From: Myxococcota bacterium
GTDB lineage: Bacteria; Myxococcota_A; UBA9160; UBA4427
Assembly: GCA_030748735.1 (NCBI GenBank)
Contig: JASMLK010000101.1
Coordinates: 1-47,126, forward strand
DNA length: 47,126 bases
Reading direction: 5' to 3'
In this document: positions 1-7,242 of the stretch, piece after piece
Layout: the number at the start of each line of letters is the position of its first letter
How positions within the stretch are numbered: the stretch's first letter is position 1
Notes under the pieces: generated by a model
What the model saw: the letters and a program-made list of their open reading frames with translations, nothing else
Told to the model about the DNA's origin: nothing
Databases searched by the model: none
Made by a program: the position numbers and the translations under genes

Positions 1-110
1 ACGCAGGGAAACCGCCCAAGGTCGCCTTCGTCGCGATCGCGAGGAAACTCCTCACCATCCTCAACGCAATGGTTCGAGACGAAACCACGTGGCAGGAAAA
101 CGTCGCATAA
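1..110 (+). CDS. IS110/IS1111-family transposase, C-terminal end (partial)
   Basis: The window opens inside a reading frame (frame from base 3, stop TAA at 108-110) that encodes 35 residues: a lysine/proline-rich lead (GKPPKVAFVAIARKLL), then TILNAMVRDETTW. This matches the conserved end of IS110/IS1111-family transposases, where a GKPxKVALxAxxRKLLxxLNAMxRDxxxW pattern closes the transposase_20 domain. These DEDD-type enzymes insert at specific target sites without ordinary target duplications. The rest of the element lies before base 1. The 24 bases between the stop and the integron-type core site at 135 would be its non-coding end. The family is recognised from the motif alone; the IS name cannot be given. 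Confidence 0.8.
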   Translation, partial: AGKPPKVAFVAIARKLLTILNAMVRDETTWQENVA

Positions 111-134
111 GAACGATCCGAATCACGGTTGCTT

Positions 135-141
135 GTTAGGC
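135..141 (-). other. Integron-type core site (attC R''-like, GCCTAAC on the minus strand)
   Basis: On the minus strand the sequence downstream of the GNAT stop reads GCCTAACAAGCAACCG, which fits the RYYYAAC R'' box and following spacer of an attC recombination site. The matching R' box (GTTRRRY) that should lie about 50-100 bases further on is not seen. The IS110-type transposase end is found there instead, so the attC appears interrupted. Confidence 0.5.
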
Positions 142-152
142 TGCTTGCGCGC

Positions 153-614
153 CTAGACCCGTTTAAGAAGAACAAGCGTTGGGTTCTCAGGGCCCCAGAT
201 CGAGGGGCTTTCGAAGAGCGGCTCGAAACCCTGCGCCAGATAGAACGCCCGGGTTCGAGCGTAGTACGGGTCTGGGTTGGACGGGCCGAGGGTCTTTACG
301 TGAAGCCACCCTCCACCCTGGGAACGCGCCTCAGACTCAAGATGGCCGAGGAGTGCACTGCCAACCCCCTGCCGATGATCGCTTGGAGCTACGGCCATGA
401 AATACACTTCATGGGAGCGCGGCGAGTGCGTCTCGAGGGTGATCGCACCGACCACGGATTCGTTTCGCAACGCGACCCAGCTCGGCAGAGCCGTGAGGTT
501 TCGTAAGTAGTCTTCGTTGGACTCGGGGATTCCGAACCAATCGGGGAGCGCGGCCAAGATACGTTCGCACTCGGCGAAATGGCTGGATTCGAACGAAACG
601 ATTCGAGCTGTCAA
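153..614 (-). CDS. GNAT-family N-acetyltransferase, probable integron cassette gene
   Basis: This encodes a small GNAT acetyltransferase that would move an acetyl group from acetyl-CoA to an unidentified amine. The core shows a beta4 strand (EVYFMAVAPSDHRQ) leading into the acetyl-CoA pyrophosphate loop HRQGVGSALL, and a late YYARTRAFYLAQGF segment typical of the family. The frame is open to 713, but the stretch 615-713 is poor in family features and contains a core recombination site at 639-645. I therefore prefer the TTG at 612-614, giving 153 residues beginning TARIVSFESS; a GTG at 713 is possible. Local G+C is visibly lower than in pyrE and beyond. With the flanking core sites this looks like an acquired cassette; the substrate is unknown. 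Confidence 0.75.
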   Translation of the reverse strand: MTARIVSFESSHFAECERILAALPDWFGIPESNEDYLRNLTALPSWVALRNESVVGAITLETHSPRSHEVYFMAVAPSDHRQGVGSALLGHLESEARSQGGGWLHVKTLGPSNPDPYYARTRAFYLAQGFEPLFESPSIWGPENPTLVLLKRV

Positions 615-638
615 GTCTGCGCCTGCTCGTACCAAGCT

Positions 639-645
639 GCCTAAC
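639..645 (-). other. Integron-type core site (GTTAGGC on the minus strand)
   Basis: On the minus strand the sequence GAGTTAGGCAGC lies about 25 bases before the preferred acetyltransferase start. GTTAGGC is a standard GTTRRRY core site, where the cassette junction falls after the first G. It is the exact reverse complement of the box at 135-141, as expected for the two ends of one cassette. Confidence 0.5.
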
Positions 646-791
646 TCATTATTAACCAGCTGAAATCCTACAGTATTCGGGATCGGATCCCGCAATCGGG
701 CTGCCGCATTCACGGACGAATGCGGCCAGCGGTTGTTCCGTAAGGTGTCGTGACTCCGCGGAATTCTCAGCGCAGCGGGGTGAGAGGCTCT

Positions 792-823
792 TGTTATACA
801 TGCGAAAGAGTTGCCGTATAACA
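792..823. repeat. 8-bp inverted repeat between cassette and integrase remnant
   Basis: TGTTATAC at 792-799 and GTATAACA at 816-823 form a perfect 8-bp inverted repeat with a 16-base spacer, in an AT-richer stretch (714-836) with no gene. The arms resemble the variable GTTATRC-type core boxes of some chromosomal integrons, so this may be an attI or attC relic. It could also be an operator or an insertion-sequence scar. There is no T-tract to make it a terminator. Confidence 0.4.
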
Positions 824-836
824 GTTCTTTGCTGGG

Positions 837-1120
837 CTAAAGGTTGTCGGCGGGGCTCTTTACTCCGAATGGGCCGGTGTGGGAGACGTGGGTGTAGATC
901 ATCGTGGTCTTGAGGTCGCGGTGGCCGAGGAGTTCCTGGACGGTTCGGATGTCGGTGCCTGATTCGAGGAGGTGGTGGCGAAGGAATGGCGGAAGGTGTG
1001 GGGCGTGATCCGCTTGGTAAGGCCGGCTTCGGTTGCGGCCTTGCGGACGGCGCGTTGGATGGCGGTCTCGTGAATCATCCAGCCGATGTACGTCTTTTCT
1101 GTGCGCAGGCTGTAGTGACG
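837..1120 (-). pseudogene. Integron-type tyrosine recombinase, internally deleted and frameshifted
   Basis: Reading the minus strand from 1120, [15 protein letters not shown] is the N-terminal SAM-like segment typical of IntI/Xer-type recombinases. It runs directly into [18 protein letters not shown] and [12 protein letters not shown], which belong to the C-terminal catalytic domain, so roughly 150-200 residues are missing. After RHSFAT the frame breaks: one missing base near 972-977 separates it from [20 protein letters not shown] and the IYTH segment, which ends at a stop at 837-839. The retained catalytic pieces are the HxxR box, LLGH and the tyrosine of YTH. The residual 5' end lies flush against the pyrE stop codon. 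No active protein is expected. Confidence 0.8.
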
Positions 1121-1121
1121 T

Positions 1122-1712
1122 TCAGCCTTCGATGGGAAGGTCGGCGCGGCCGAACACGGGCTCGAGAGCGAGGCCGCGTTCCGCGAATGCTTCGGCGGCA
1201 CCTTCGCCGCGGTCCACCAGGCAGATCACGCGCGCGACCTTGCCACCCGCAGCCTCGACGATTTCGACAGCGTCGAGGGTCGAACCGCCAGTCGTCGTCG
1301 TGTCTTCGACGAGCGCCACCACCTGCCCTTCCGCGAAGCCACCTTCGACCTGCTTCCCCATGCCGTGCTTCTTGGCTTCTTTGCGCACGAAGAAGCCGAG
1401 CATGTCTTCGTGGCCGGGTGTGCGTGCCGCCGCACCGAGCACTGCACTCACCAGCGGCACGGCACCGACCGCCATGCCTCCGACCGCTTGCACGGGAGTG
1501 CCGCGCGAAAGCAGGTCGAGCACGAGTCGGCCCCCCAGCGCAACACCTCGCGGGCGCATCAGGGTCTGGCGAAGGTCGAGGTAGAAGTTGCTCTTGCGTC
1601 CGCTGGCGAGCGTGACTTCCTTGCGTTCGAAAGAAACGTCGATGATCAGCTCGAGTAGCTGTGCGCGTGCTTCTTCCAGCGTCAGCCCGTCGAGCGCTGC
1701 TTGCGTGTCCAT
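1122..1712 (-). CDS. pyrE: Orotate phosphoribosyltransferase
   Basis: PyrE joins orotate to PRPP to make orotidine monophosphate, the fifth step of de novo pyrimidine synthesis, in the cytoplasm. The 196-residue product has normal family length. It shows SGRKSNFYLDLRQ near residues 38-50 and the diagnostic PRPP loop VALVEDTTTTGGSTLDAVEIV around residue 133. The KEAKKHG stretch carries the lysine-rich flexible loop. The ATG at 1712 is preceded on the minus strand by an AGGAGGGC ribosome-binding site about 10 bases upstream. pyrF, the next enzyme, lies 1.6 kb away on the same strand with an acyl-CoA dehydrogenase between them. The stop codon touches an integrase remnant. Confidence 0.95.
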   Translation of the reverse strand: MDTQAALDGLTLEEARAQLLELIIDVSFERKEVTLASGRKSNFYLDLRQTLMRPRGVALGGRLVLDLLSRGTPVQAVGGMAVGAVPLVSAVLGAAARTPGHEDMLGFFVRKEAKKHGMGKQVEGGFAEGQVVALVEDTTTTGGSTLDAVEIVEAAGGKVARVICLVDRGEGAAEAFAERGLALEPVFGRADLPIEG

Positions 1713-1726
1713 CGTCTTCTGCCCTC

Positions 1727-2905
1727 CTATTGCTTGCGAATACCCAATGCAAATTCGGCGATCAGGCGGTTATGGAGTTCGCTCGTCCCCTCGCCGAACT
1801 CGAGGCTCTTGGCCTCCATGAGCAGGCGTCCGATCTCGTATTCCTCGGTGCAGCTATAGCCGCCAAAGATCTGCATGCCGTCGAGCGCGTTGGCCACGGC
1901 GGCCTGGCTGGCGTTGAGCTTGGCGAGTGAGCTTTCGAGTGAACAGCGCCCCACCCCTGCGTCCTTCATGCGACCGAGGCGGTACACGAGCAGCCGCGCG
2001 GCTTCGGTGCGGCTCACCATGTCGGCGACCTTTTGCTGGATCATCTGGAACTCGCCGATCTTCTGACCGAAGGCCGTGCGCTCCATCGCGTACGGGGCCG
2101 CGAGGTCGATGCAGCGCTGCGCTTGCCCGACGCAGCGCGCCGCGACCGAAAAGCGTCCGGTGTCGAGCGCGGCGCCGAGGATCGGAAAGCCACCGCCTTC
2201 CTTCCCAAGCAGCGCCTCGTCGGGCACGAAGGCGTTTTCCATGTGGACTTCGGCGAGGTTGTCGCGCTTGAGGGTCCGCATGGGGAAGTCCGAAAGGGTG
2301 ATGCCCTTGGTTTCCTTCGGGTCGATCAAGAACGCGGTCACGCCCTTGTGCTTCTTCGAAACGTCTACGCTCGCCACGCAGAAGAACAAGCCCGCATAGG
2401 CGGCGTGCGAAATGAACACCTTGGTACCCGTCAGCTCGTAGCCGCCGTCCACCTTTTTGGCGGTGGCCTTGAGGTTGCCGAGGTCGGTGCCTCCGCCGGG
2501 TTCGGTGAGCAGGGCGGAACAGAGGGTTTCCCCCGAAGCGATCCCGGGCAGCCAGCGCTGCTTCTGTTCTTCGCTGCCGAAGTTGATGATCGAACTCGCG
2601 GCCAGCGAGTTCGCGACCGAAACGGCACTCGCCACCACCCAGTCGATGCGCGCGAGCTCTTCGCAGATGACGCCGTAGCTCATGACGTCGCTGAACGAGC
2701 CGCCGTACTGCTCGGGAATCATCGGTCCCATCAAGCCGAGCGGGCCGAGCTTCGCGATCAGGTCGAGGGGGTACTTGGCTTCGCGCTCGTATTCTTCGAC
2801 GTGGGGAAGGATCTCGTTCTCGGCAAATTCCTTCACGAACTGGCGGACCTGGCGCTGATCTTCGGTGAGATCGAAATCCGCCATGCGCTCGAGCGCTGCA
2901 CTCAT
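1727..2905 (-). CDS. Acyl-CoA dehydrogenase
   Basis: This is a 392-residue FAD-dependent acyl-CoA dehydrogenase, which puts a trans-2 double bond into an acyl-CoA and passes electrons to ETF. The N-terminal helical domain begins DLTEDQRQVRQFVKEF. The middle beta domain has LTEPGGGTDLGNLKATAK and TGTKVFISHAAYAG. The C-terminal domain has the flavin segment RTAFGQKIGEFQMIQ and GMQIFGGYSCTEEYEIGRLL. The catalytic base is Glu372 in FGEGTSELHNR, as in short/medium-chain enzymes. The ATG at 2905 follows an AAGGAAG ribosome-binding site; an internal Met at residue 8 is an alternative. pyrE starts 14 bases downstream, so the two are probably cotranscribed. The substrate chain is not determinable. Confidence 0.92.
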   Translation of the reverse strand: MSAALERMADFDLTEDQRQVRQFVKEFAENEILPHVEEYEREAKYPLDLIAKLGPLGLMGPMIPEQYGGSFSDVMSYGVICEELARIDWVVASAVSVANSLAASSIINFGSEEQKQRWLPGIASGETLCSALLTEPGGGTDLGNLKATAKKVDGGYELTGTKVFISHAAYAGLFFCVASVDVSKKHKGVTAFLIDPKETKGITLSDFPMRTLKRDNLAEVHMENAFVPDEALLGKEGGGFPILGAALDTGRFSVAARCVGQAQRCIDLAAPYAMERTAFGQKIGEFQMIQQKVADMVSRTEAARLLVYRLGRMKDAGVGRCSLESSLAKLNASQAAVANALDGMQIFGGYSCTEEYEIGRLLMEAKSLEFGEGTSELHNRLIAEFALGIRKQ

Positions 2906-3144
2906 GGTTCTTCCTTCTATCTATACCCAGACGAGGGTTCGGCTCCATCTCGGGGGTCGGCCGAAGTCGGGACCGTGGGGCGGGCAGCAGGCTAGCCTGA
3001 ATTCTCTTTGTTTTCCGACGGACTTCGCGGCTCCAAGCCCCGTTCGGCGACTGGTCAGCTCGGCCGGGTGGGCTAAGCTCGCGCGCCGAATCGACGACCC
3101 CCACTGACGAAACCCGGATCGACACCGCGAAGGCAGGACCAGGC

Positions 3145-3267
3145 ATGAAGAAGGGCACGAACAACCGCAACCGCAACAAGTCCTCCCGCTACCGCGCGAA
3201 GCTCAAGCAGAAGAACCGCCGCGCCCGCAAGCGCGTTTCGCCGGACGGCCGCAAGTACCACCGCTAG
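3145..3267 (+). CDS. Very small, highly basic conserved-looking protein (40 aa)
   Basis: ATG at 3145 to TAG at 3265-3267 encodes 40 residues, about half Lys or Arg: it opens KKGTNNRNRNKSSRYRAKL, continues with a KQKNRRARKRV stretch, and ends GRKYHR. There is no hydrophobic segment. CAGGACCAGG upstream is a fair ribosome-binding site, and TAAGCT at 3074-3079 could be the -10 of its promoter. The composition resembles ribosomal or nucleic-acid-binding tails, so a role with ribosomes or RNA is an inference only. It sits alone between divergent acyl-CoA dehydrogenase and convergent pyrF. The antisense frame also codes, but is Ala/Val/Leu-rich without family features. Confidence 0.6.
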   Translation: MKKGTNNRNRNKSSRYRAKLKQKNRRARKRVSPDGRKYHR

Positions 3268-3289
3268 CCGCGAGCCTGCCCCGCCGCCC

Positions 3290-4222
3290 CTAGGCGCGTC
3301 CCTTCGAAACCGCCTCGCCGAGTTCGTCGATCGCCTGGTCGAGTGCTGCGTCGATCGCCTGTTCCCAGGCCGGCGCCTGCGCGGTGTCGCCCGCTTCGGG
3401 GAACAGGATCCCGCGCGACGAGTTCACCACCCCGCCCTCGAGCCCGCCCGGCCCGGGCTTGAAGCCCTTGACCGCGTCTGCGGCACTTCCCCCTTGTGCT
3501 CCGTAGCCGGGCACGAGGAAGACCGCGTTGGGGAGACGCTCGCGTACGGTCTGCGCTTCGCCGGGATAGGTCGCACCGACCACGACGCCGAGCGACGACC
3601 ACCCCGTCTCCTTGCCTTCGAGTCGCTGCGCCATCGGCTGTAGCGCGGCCGCGACCGCGCCGTAGACGGGGGCGTCTGCGAGTTCGAGGTTCTGCAGGTC
3701 GCCCGAGCCCGGGTTGCTGGTCTTCACCAGGACGAACAACCCGCGCGCGTGCGCTTCGGCGCGCGCCGCGAAGGGTTCCAGGCTGTCGAGGCCGAGGTAG
3801 GGGTTGAGCGTGATCGCGTCGACCTCGATCGGTGAACCGGGCTCGAGATACGCGCGCGCATAGCCGTCGGCCGTCGAGCCAATGTCACCGCGCTTCGCAT
3901 CGAGCAAGACCAGCAGATCGAGTGAGCGCGCGCGGTCGACCACGCGGGTGAGGGTTTCGATGCCGCGGTGGCCGAGCTGCTCGAAGAAGGCGATCTGCGG
4001 CTTCACCACGGCGACCTTGCCCGCAGCGCGATCGAGCACTGCCAACAAGAAGTCTTCGACCGCCTTTGCCGTTTCTTCCGAGGCCGGCGCCATGTCGCCC
4101 CGCGCGAAGACCGGCGGAATCTTCCCCAGATGGGGATCGAGCCCGATGCAAAGGGGATGTCCCAGCTCGCGCATGCGCGAGATCAGGTCGTCAGCGAAGT
4201 GGCGGGGCTTGCGTCGCGTCAT
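3290..4222 (-). CDS. pyrF: Orotidine 5'-phosphate decarboxylase (type 2)
   Basis: PyrF decarboxylates OMP to UMP, the last step of de novo pyrimidine synthesis. The 310-residue length is that of the long, type 2 subfamily. PLCIGLDPHLGKIPP near residue 25 is the substrate-binding start. VLLDAKRGDIGSTADGYA around residue 110 carries the DxKxxD catalytic set. The late VPGYGAQGGSAADA and NSSRGI segments bind phosphate. The start MTRRKPRHFADD at 4222 was chosen because the open frame runs much further upstream only as antisense of tgt and ychF. A TAGACT hexamer about 17 bases upstream may be the -10 of its own promoter, divergent from tgt. Confidence 0.95.
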   Translation of the reverse strand: MTRRKPRHFADDLISRMRELGHPLCIGLDPHLGKIPPVFARGDMAPASEETAKAVEDFLLAVLDRAAGKVAVVKPQIAFFEQLGHRGIETLTRVVDRARSLDLLVLLDAKRGDIGSTADGYARAYLEPGSPIEVDAITLNPYLGLDSLEPFAARAEAHARGLFVLVKTSNPGSGDLQNLELADAPVYGAVAAALQPMAQRLEGKETGWSSLGVVVGATYPGEAQTVRERLPNAVFLVPGYGAQGGSAADAVKGFKPGPGGLEGGVVNSSRGILFPEAGDTAQAPAWEQAIDAALDQAIDELGEAVSKGRA

Positions 4223-4299
4223 GGGCTTGGTCGGCGGCGAGTCTATCGCCCTTCGTTCTTCCACGCTCACTTCGCGGCTCGTGCCTGGCGCCGAGCGGT

Positions 4300-4305
4300 T
4301 ATCCT
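4300..4305 (+). promoter_or_regulatory. -10-like hexamer for tgt (possible leaderless transcript)
   Basis: TATCCT ends 7 bases before the tgt ATG at 4313, leaving room only for CGCCGCC. If this is the -10 box, transcription would begin at or very near the start codon. No convincing -35 is seen. Confidence 0.35.
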
Positions 4306-4312
4306 CGCCGCC

Positions 4313-5467
4313 ATGACGTCTGGCCCCCTGCAGTTCCAACTCGAAGCGACTTCCGGTCGCGCCCGCGCGGCGCGCATGAAGACGCCCCACGGCGAGGTCA
4401 CGACCCCGACCTTCATGCCCGTCGGCACCCACGGTGCTCTGAAGGCCATGACGACCGAACAGGCCCGCGCGACCGGCAGCCAGATCCTGCTCGGCAACAC
4501 GTACCACCTCACCCTGCGTCCGGGCGAAGCGTTGGTGGAAAAGCTCGGCGGTCTTCACGCCTTCATGGCGTGGGACGGCACGCTGCTGACCGACAGCGGT
4601 GGCTTCCAGGTCTTTTCGCTGCCCAAGGTCGAGATCACCGATCGCGGTGCGCGCTTCAAGAATGAATTCAGCGGCGAAGGCATGGAGATCACCCCCGAGC
4701 GGTCGATCGAAATACAGAACCGCCTCGGTGCCGACATCATCATGGCCTTCGACGAATGCACGCCCTTCCCGGCCAGCGAAAAGCAGGCGTCGCAAGGCGT
4801 GCGGCGAACGCTTTCGTGGATGGAGCGCTGCATGCGCGCACACGAGCGCGCCGACGACCAGGCGCTCTTCGCCATCGTGCAGGGCAGCACCTTTCAGCAT
4901 CTGCGGGCTTCGTGTGCCGAAGCCCTGGTCGCGATGGATCTCCCCGGTTACGCGATCGGTGGTGTGAGCGTCGGCGAAGGACACGAACTCTTGTGCGAAG
5001 TGAGTTCCTTCACCGCGCCGCTGCTCCCCGAAGACAAGCCGCGTTACCTCATGGGTGTCGGCTTGCCCGAAGACCTGCTGGCCTGCGTGGGGCACGGCAT
5101 CGACATGTTCGACTGCGTCATTCCGACGCGGTACGCGCGCTCGGCCACCGCCTTCACGTCGCGCGGTCGCATTCGCCTCACCAACCGGCGCTATCGCCGG
5201 GACGCGTATCCCATCGACGCTTCGTGCGATTGCTATGCGTGCGCGAGCGGGATGAGCCGGGCGTACCTTCATCATCTCTTTGCCGCGAACGAGATCCTCT
5301 CGGCGATCCTCTGCTCGATCCACAACGTGCACTTCTACCAGAGCCTCATGCGGCAGGCGCGAAGCGCGATCCTCGAAGACCGCTACGACGCCTTCTGCGA
5401 GGCCTTTCTCGCGCAGTACGGCGCTGCGGGGGGCGGCGGGGAAGGCGCGAACGAGCGCGAAGGCTGA
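4313..5467 (+). CDS. tgt: Queuine/preQ1 tRNA-guanine transglycosylase
   Basis: Tgt exchanges guanine-34 in the anticodons of Asp, Asn, His and Tyr tRNAs for the queuosine precursor preQ1. The 384-residue protein has TYHLxLRPG near 63-71, the substrate-recognition DSGGFQVFSL with Asp94, the IVQG segment near 188, and the nucleophile Asp267 in GIDMFDCVIPTRYAR. The zinc site is Cys305, Cys307, Cys310 and His337. The start MTSGPLQFQL at 4313 matches the usual N-terminus; the frame stays open upstream but there it only overlaps pyrF antisense. The last dozen residues are a Gly/Glu-rich tail outside the fold. Confidence 0.96.
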   Translation: MTSGPLQFQLEATSGRARAARMKTPHGEVTTPTFMPVGTHGALKAMTTEQARATGSQILLGNTYHLTLRPGEALVEKLGGLHAFMAWDGTLLTDSGGFQVFSLPKVEITDRGARFKNEFSGEGMEITPERSIEIQNRLGADIIMAFDECTPFPASEKQASQGVRRTLSWMERCMRAHERADDQALFAIVQGSTFQHLRASCAEALVAMDLPGYAIGGVSVGEGHELLCEVSSFTAPLLPEDKPRYLMGVGLPEDLLACVGHGIDMFDCVIPTRYARSATAFTSRGRIRLTNRRYRRDAYPIDASCDCYACASGMSRAYLHHLFAANEILSAILCSIHNVHFYQSLMRQARSAILEDRYDAFCEAFLAQYGAAGGGGEGANEREG

Positions 5468-5522
5468 GCGTTCGTTCTCGAAGCCGTCAGCGCGGCGAGC
5501 GGGCGCAACAAACTGCCGCGCC

Positions 5523-5568
5523 CCCATGGCGCGGGCCCGAAAATCGGGGAAGCTACCCGCGCCATGGG
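5523..5568 (+). promoter_or_regulatory. 13-bp perfect inverted repeat enclosing the ychF start codon
   Basis: CCCATGGCGCGGG at 5523-5535 and CCCGCGCCATGGG at 5556-5568 pair perfectly. The 20-base loop holds a second small stem, CCCGA-AAA-TCGGG at 5536-5548. The ychF ATG (5564-5566) lies in the second arm. As RNA this would bury the start codon; as DNA it would be a long operator across the start region. No T-run follows, so it is not an intrinsic terminator for tgt. Confidence 0.55.
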
Positions 5569-6658
5569 TCTCCAATGTGGAATCGTCGGTCTGCCGAACG
5601 TCGGCAAGAGCACCATCTTCAACGCGCTCACCGCGGCTGGGATCGCGGCGGAGAACTACCCCTTTTGCACCATCGAACCCAACACGGGGATCGTGGTCGT
5701 ACCCGACGCGCGCCTGCAGGCCCTCGAAGACATCGTGCATTCGGGCAAGGTGGTCCCCGCGACGGTCGAGTTCGTCGACATCGCTGGCATCGTCAAGGGC
5801 GCTTCGCAGGGTGAAGGGCTGGGCAACAAGTTCCTCGCTCACATTCGCGAAACCGACGCGATCGTCCACGTGGTGCGCTGCTTCGAAGACGACAACGTCG
5901 TTCACGTAGACGGCAGCCCCGACCCGCTGCGCGACGTCGACACCATCGAAGTCGAACTCGGCCTCGCCGACATCGAGACCGTCGAAAAGCGCCTCGACCG
6001 CGCGACCCGCCAGTCGAAGAGCGGCGACAAGACGGCCACCGCCGAAAAGGCCTTCTTCACCGAACTGCTCGGCCATCTTTCCGACGGCAAGCCTGCGCGC
6101 ACCTTCGAAGTGCCCGACGTCATACGAGCCGCCGTGCAGGAATGCCACCTGCTGACCATCAAGCCCATTCTCTACGTCGCCAACGTCGACGACGCATCGC
6201 TCGCTTCTGGCAACGACTACAGCGCGAAGCTCGAAGCCCACGCGAACGAAACCGGCGCGGGCTGCCTGCGCATCTGCGGCCAGGTCGAAGCCGAACTCTC
6301 CGAGCTCGAAGACGAAGAGAAGGCCGCCTTCCTCGAAGACATGGGGGTCGACGAGCCGGGCCTCGACCGTCTGAGCCGCACGGCCTACAGCCTGCTCGAC
6401 CTGCAAACGTTCTTCACCGCAGGCGAAATCGAAGTGAAGGCCTGGACGATCCATCGCGGCGACCTCGCCCCACAGGCCGCCGGCGAAATCCACACCGACT
6501 TCGAGAGCAACTTCATCCGCGCCGAGATCATCCCCTACGACGCCTACGTCGAAGTCGGCGGCGAAACCGCCGCCAAGGCGCAGGGCGTGATGCGCGTCGA
6601 AGGCAAGGACTACGTCATGCAGGACGGTGACGTCGTTCACTTCCGCGTCGGTGTCTAA
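5564..6658 (+). CDS. ychF: Redox-regulated ATPase YchF/OLA1
   Basis: YchF is an Obg-related P-loop NTPase that prefers ATP, binds ribosomes and is linked to stress responses. The 364-residue length is standard. The P-loop is GLPNVGKST at residues 9-17, switch II is DIAGIVKGASQGEGLGNKF near 69-87, and NVDD near 205 stands in for the NKxD motif, the change that goes with ATP use. The C-terminal TGS domain is recognised by DLQTFFTAGEIEVKAWTI and the closing VEGKDYVMQDGDVVHFRVGV. It follows tgt by 96 bases. Its start codon lies within a long inverted repeat, which may control translation. Confidence 0.96.
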   Translation: MGLQCGIVGLPNVGKSTIFNALTAAGIAAENYPFCTIEPNTGIVVVPDARLQALEDIVHSGKVVPATVEFVDIAGIVKGASQGEGLGNKFLAHIRETDAIVHVVRCFEDDNVVHVDGSPDPLRDVDTIEVELGLADIETVEKRLDRATRQSKSGDKTATAEKAFFTELLGHLSDGKPARTFEVPDVIRAAVQECHLLTIKPILYVANVDDASLASGNDYSAKLEAHANETGAGCLRICGQVEAELSELEDEEKAAFLEDMGVDEPGLDRLSRTAYSLLDLQTFFTAGEIEVKAWTIHRGDLAPQAAGEIHTDFESNFIRAEIIPYDAYVEVGGETAAKAQGVMRVEGKDYVMQDGDVVHFRVGV

Positions 6659-6718
6659 CCGCCGCGCCTCCTTCCTTTACACCCTACCCCTCCCGACAAG
6701 GACTCCGAGCACAAGTTC

Positions 6719-7207
6719 ATGGCTGGCTATCGCGACATGCTGACACCCGACGAAGTACTCGCCCGCTATCACGACGGCCCGCAGGACGGCGTCTTCACCG
6801 ACGGCTCCTGTGACCCGAACCCCGGTCCGGGGGGCTGGGGGTTCGTCTGGGTGAAGAACAACGAGATCGTGCGCGAAGACCACGGCTTCGACCCGAAGAC
6901 CACGAACAACCGCATGGAACTCCAGGCGCTGATCGAGGCCTACAAGGTGCTGCCCGAAGACGCGCAGTGCTCCCTCTATTCCGACAGCAAGCTCTGCGTG
7001 GACACCATCAACCAGTGGGCCGCGGGCTGGGAAAAGCGCGGCTGGAAGCGCAAGAGCGGGCCGATCAAGAACCTCGAACTCGTGCAGGAACTCTACGCCC
7101 TCGCCAACGCCCACCCGGGCTGCAAGCTCGAATGGATCAAGGCGCACGATGGGTCGCGCTGGAACGAATACGTCGACGCGCTCGCATCGACCTACCAACG
7201 CGGGTAG
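6719..7207 (+). CDS. rnhA: Ribonuclease HI
   Basis: RNase HI cuts the RNA strand of RNA-DNA hybrids, removing R-loops and lagging-strand primers. The 162-residue protein has the four metal-binding acids in order: Asp28 in FTDGSCDPNPGPGGWG, Glu67 in NNRMELQAL, Asp89 in YSDSKLCVDTINQW, and Asp153 in RWNEYVDAL. His143 in KAHDGS is the general-base loop. The basic handle RGWKRKSGPIKN (residues 107-118) is the hybrid-binding protrusion of the E. coli type. The first 20 residues are a short extension before the core. It sits 60 bases after ychF and converges with the next gene. Confidence 0.95.
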   Translation: MAGYRDMLTPDEVLARYHDGPQDGVFTDGSCDPNPGPGGWGFVWVKNNEIVREDHGFDPKTTNNRMELQALIEAYKVLPEDAQCSLYSDSKLCVDTINQWAAGWEKRGWKRKSGPIKNLELVQELYALANAHPGCKLEWIKAHDGSRWNEYVDALASTYQRG

Positions 7208-7242
7208 CGAAGCCAGACCGCGACGCGCAGCCGCGCCCGGCT

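Noticed and set aside
129..506. A 125-codon forward frame opposite the acetyltransferase
   Set aside because: The reverse strand encodes a recognisable GNAT domain; the forward frame has no motif.
3290..6640. A 1116-codon open frame on the minus strand
   Set aside because: Only its last 310 codons are pyrF. The rest is antisense to tgt and ychF and shows the Ala/Val/Arg/Asp bias of a shadow frame in GC-rich DNA.
7208..7242. GAAGCC/GGCTTC repeat between rnhA and the SDR considered as a bidirectional terminator
   Set aside because: Only six paired bases with a long loop and no T-run; too weak to call.
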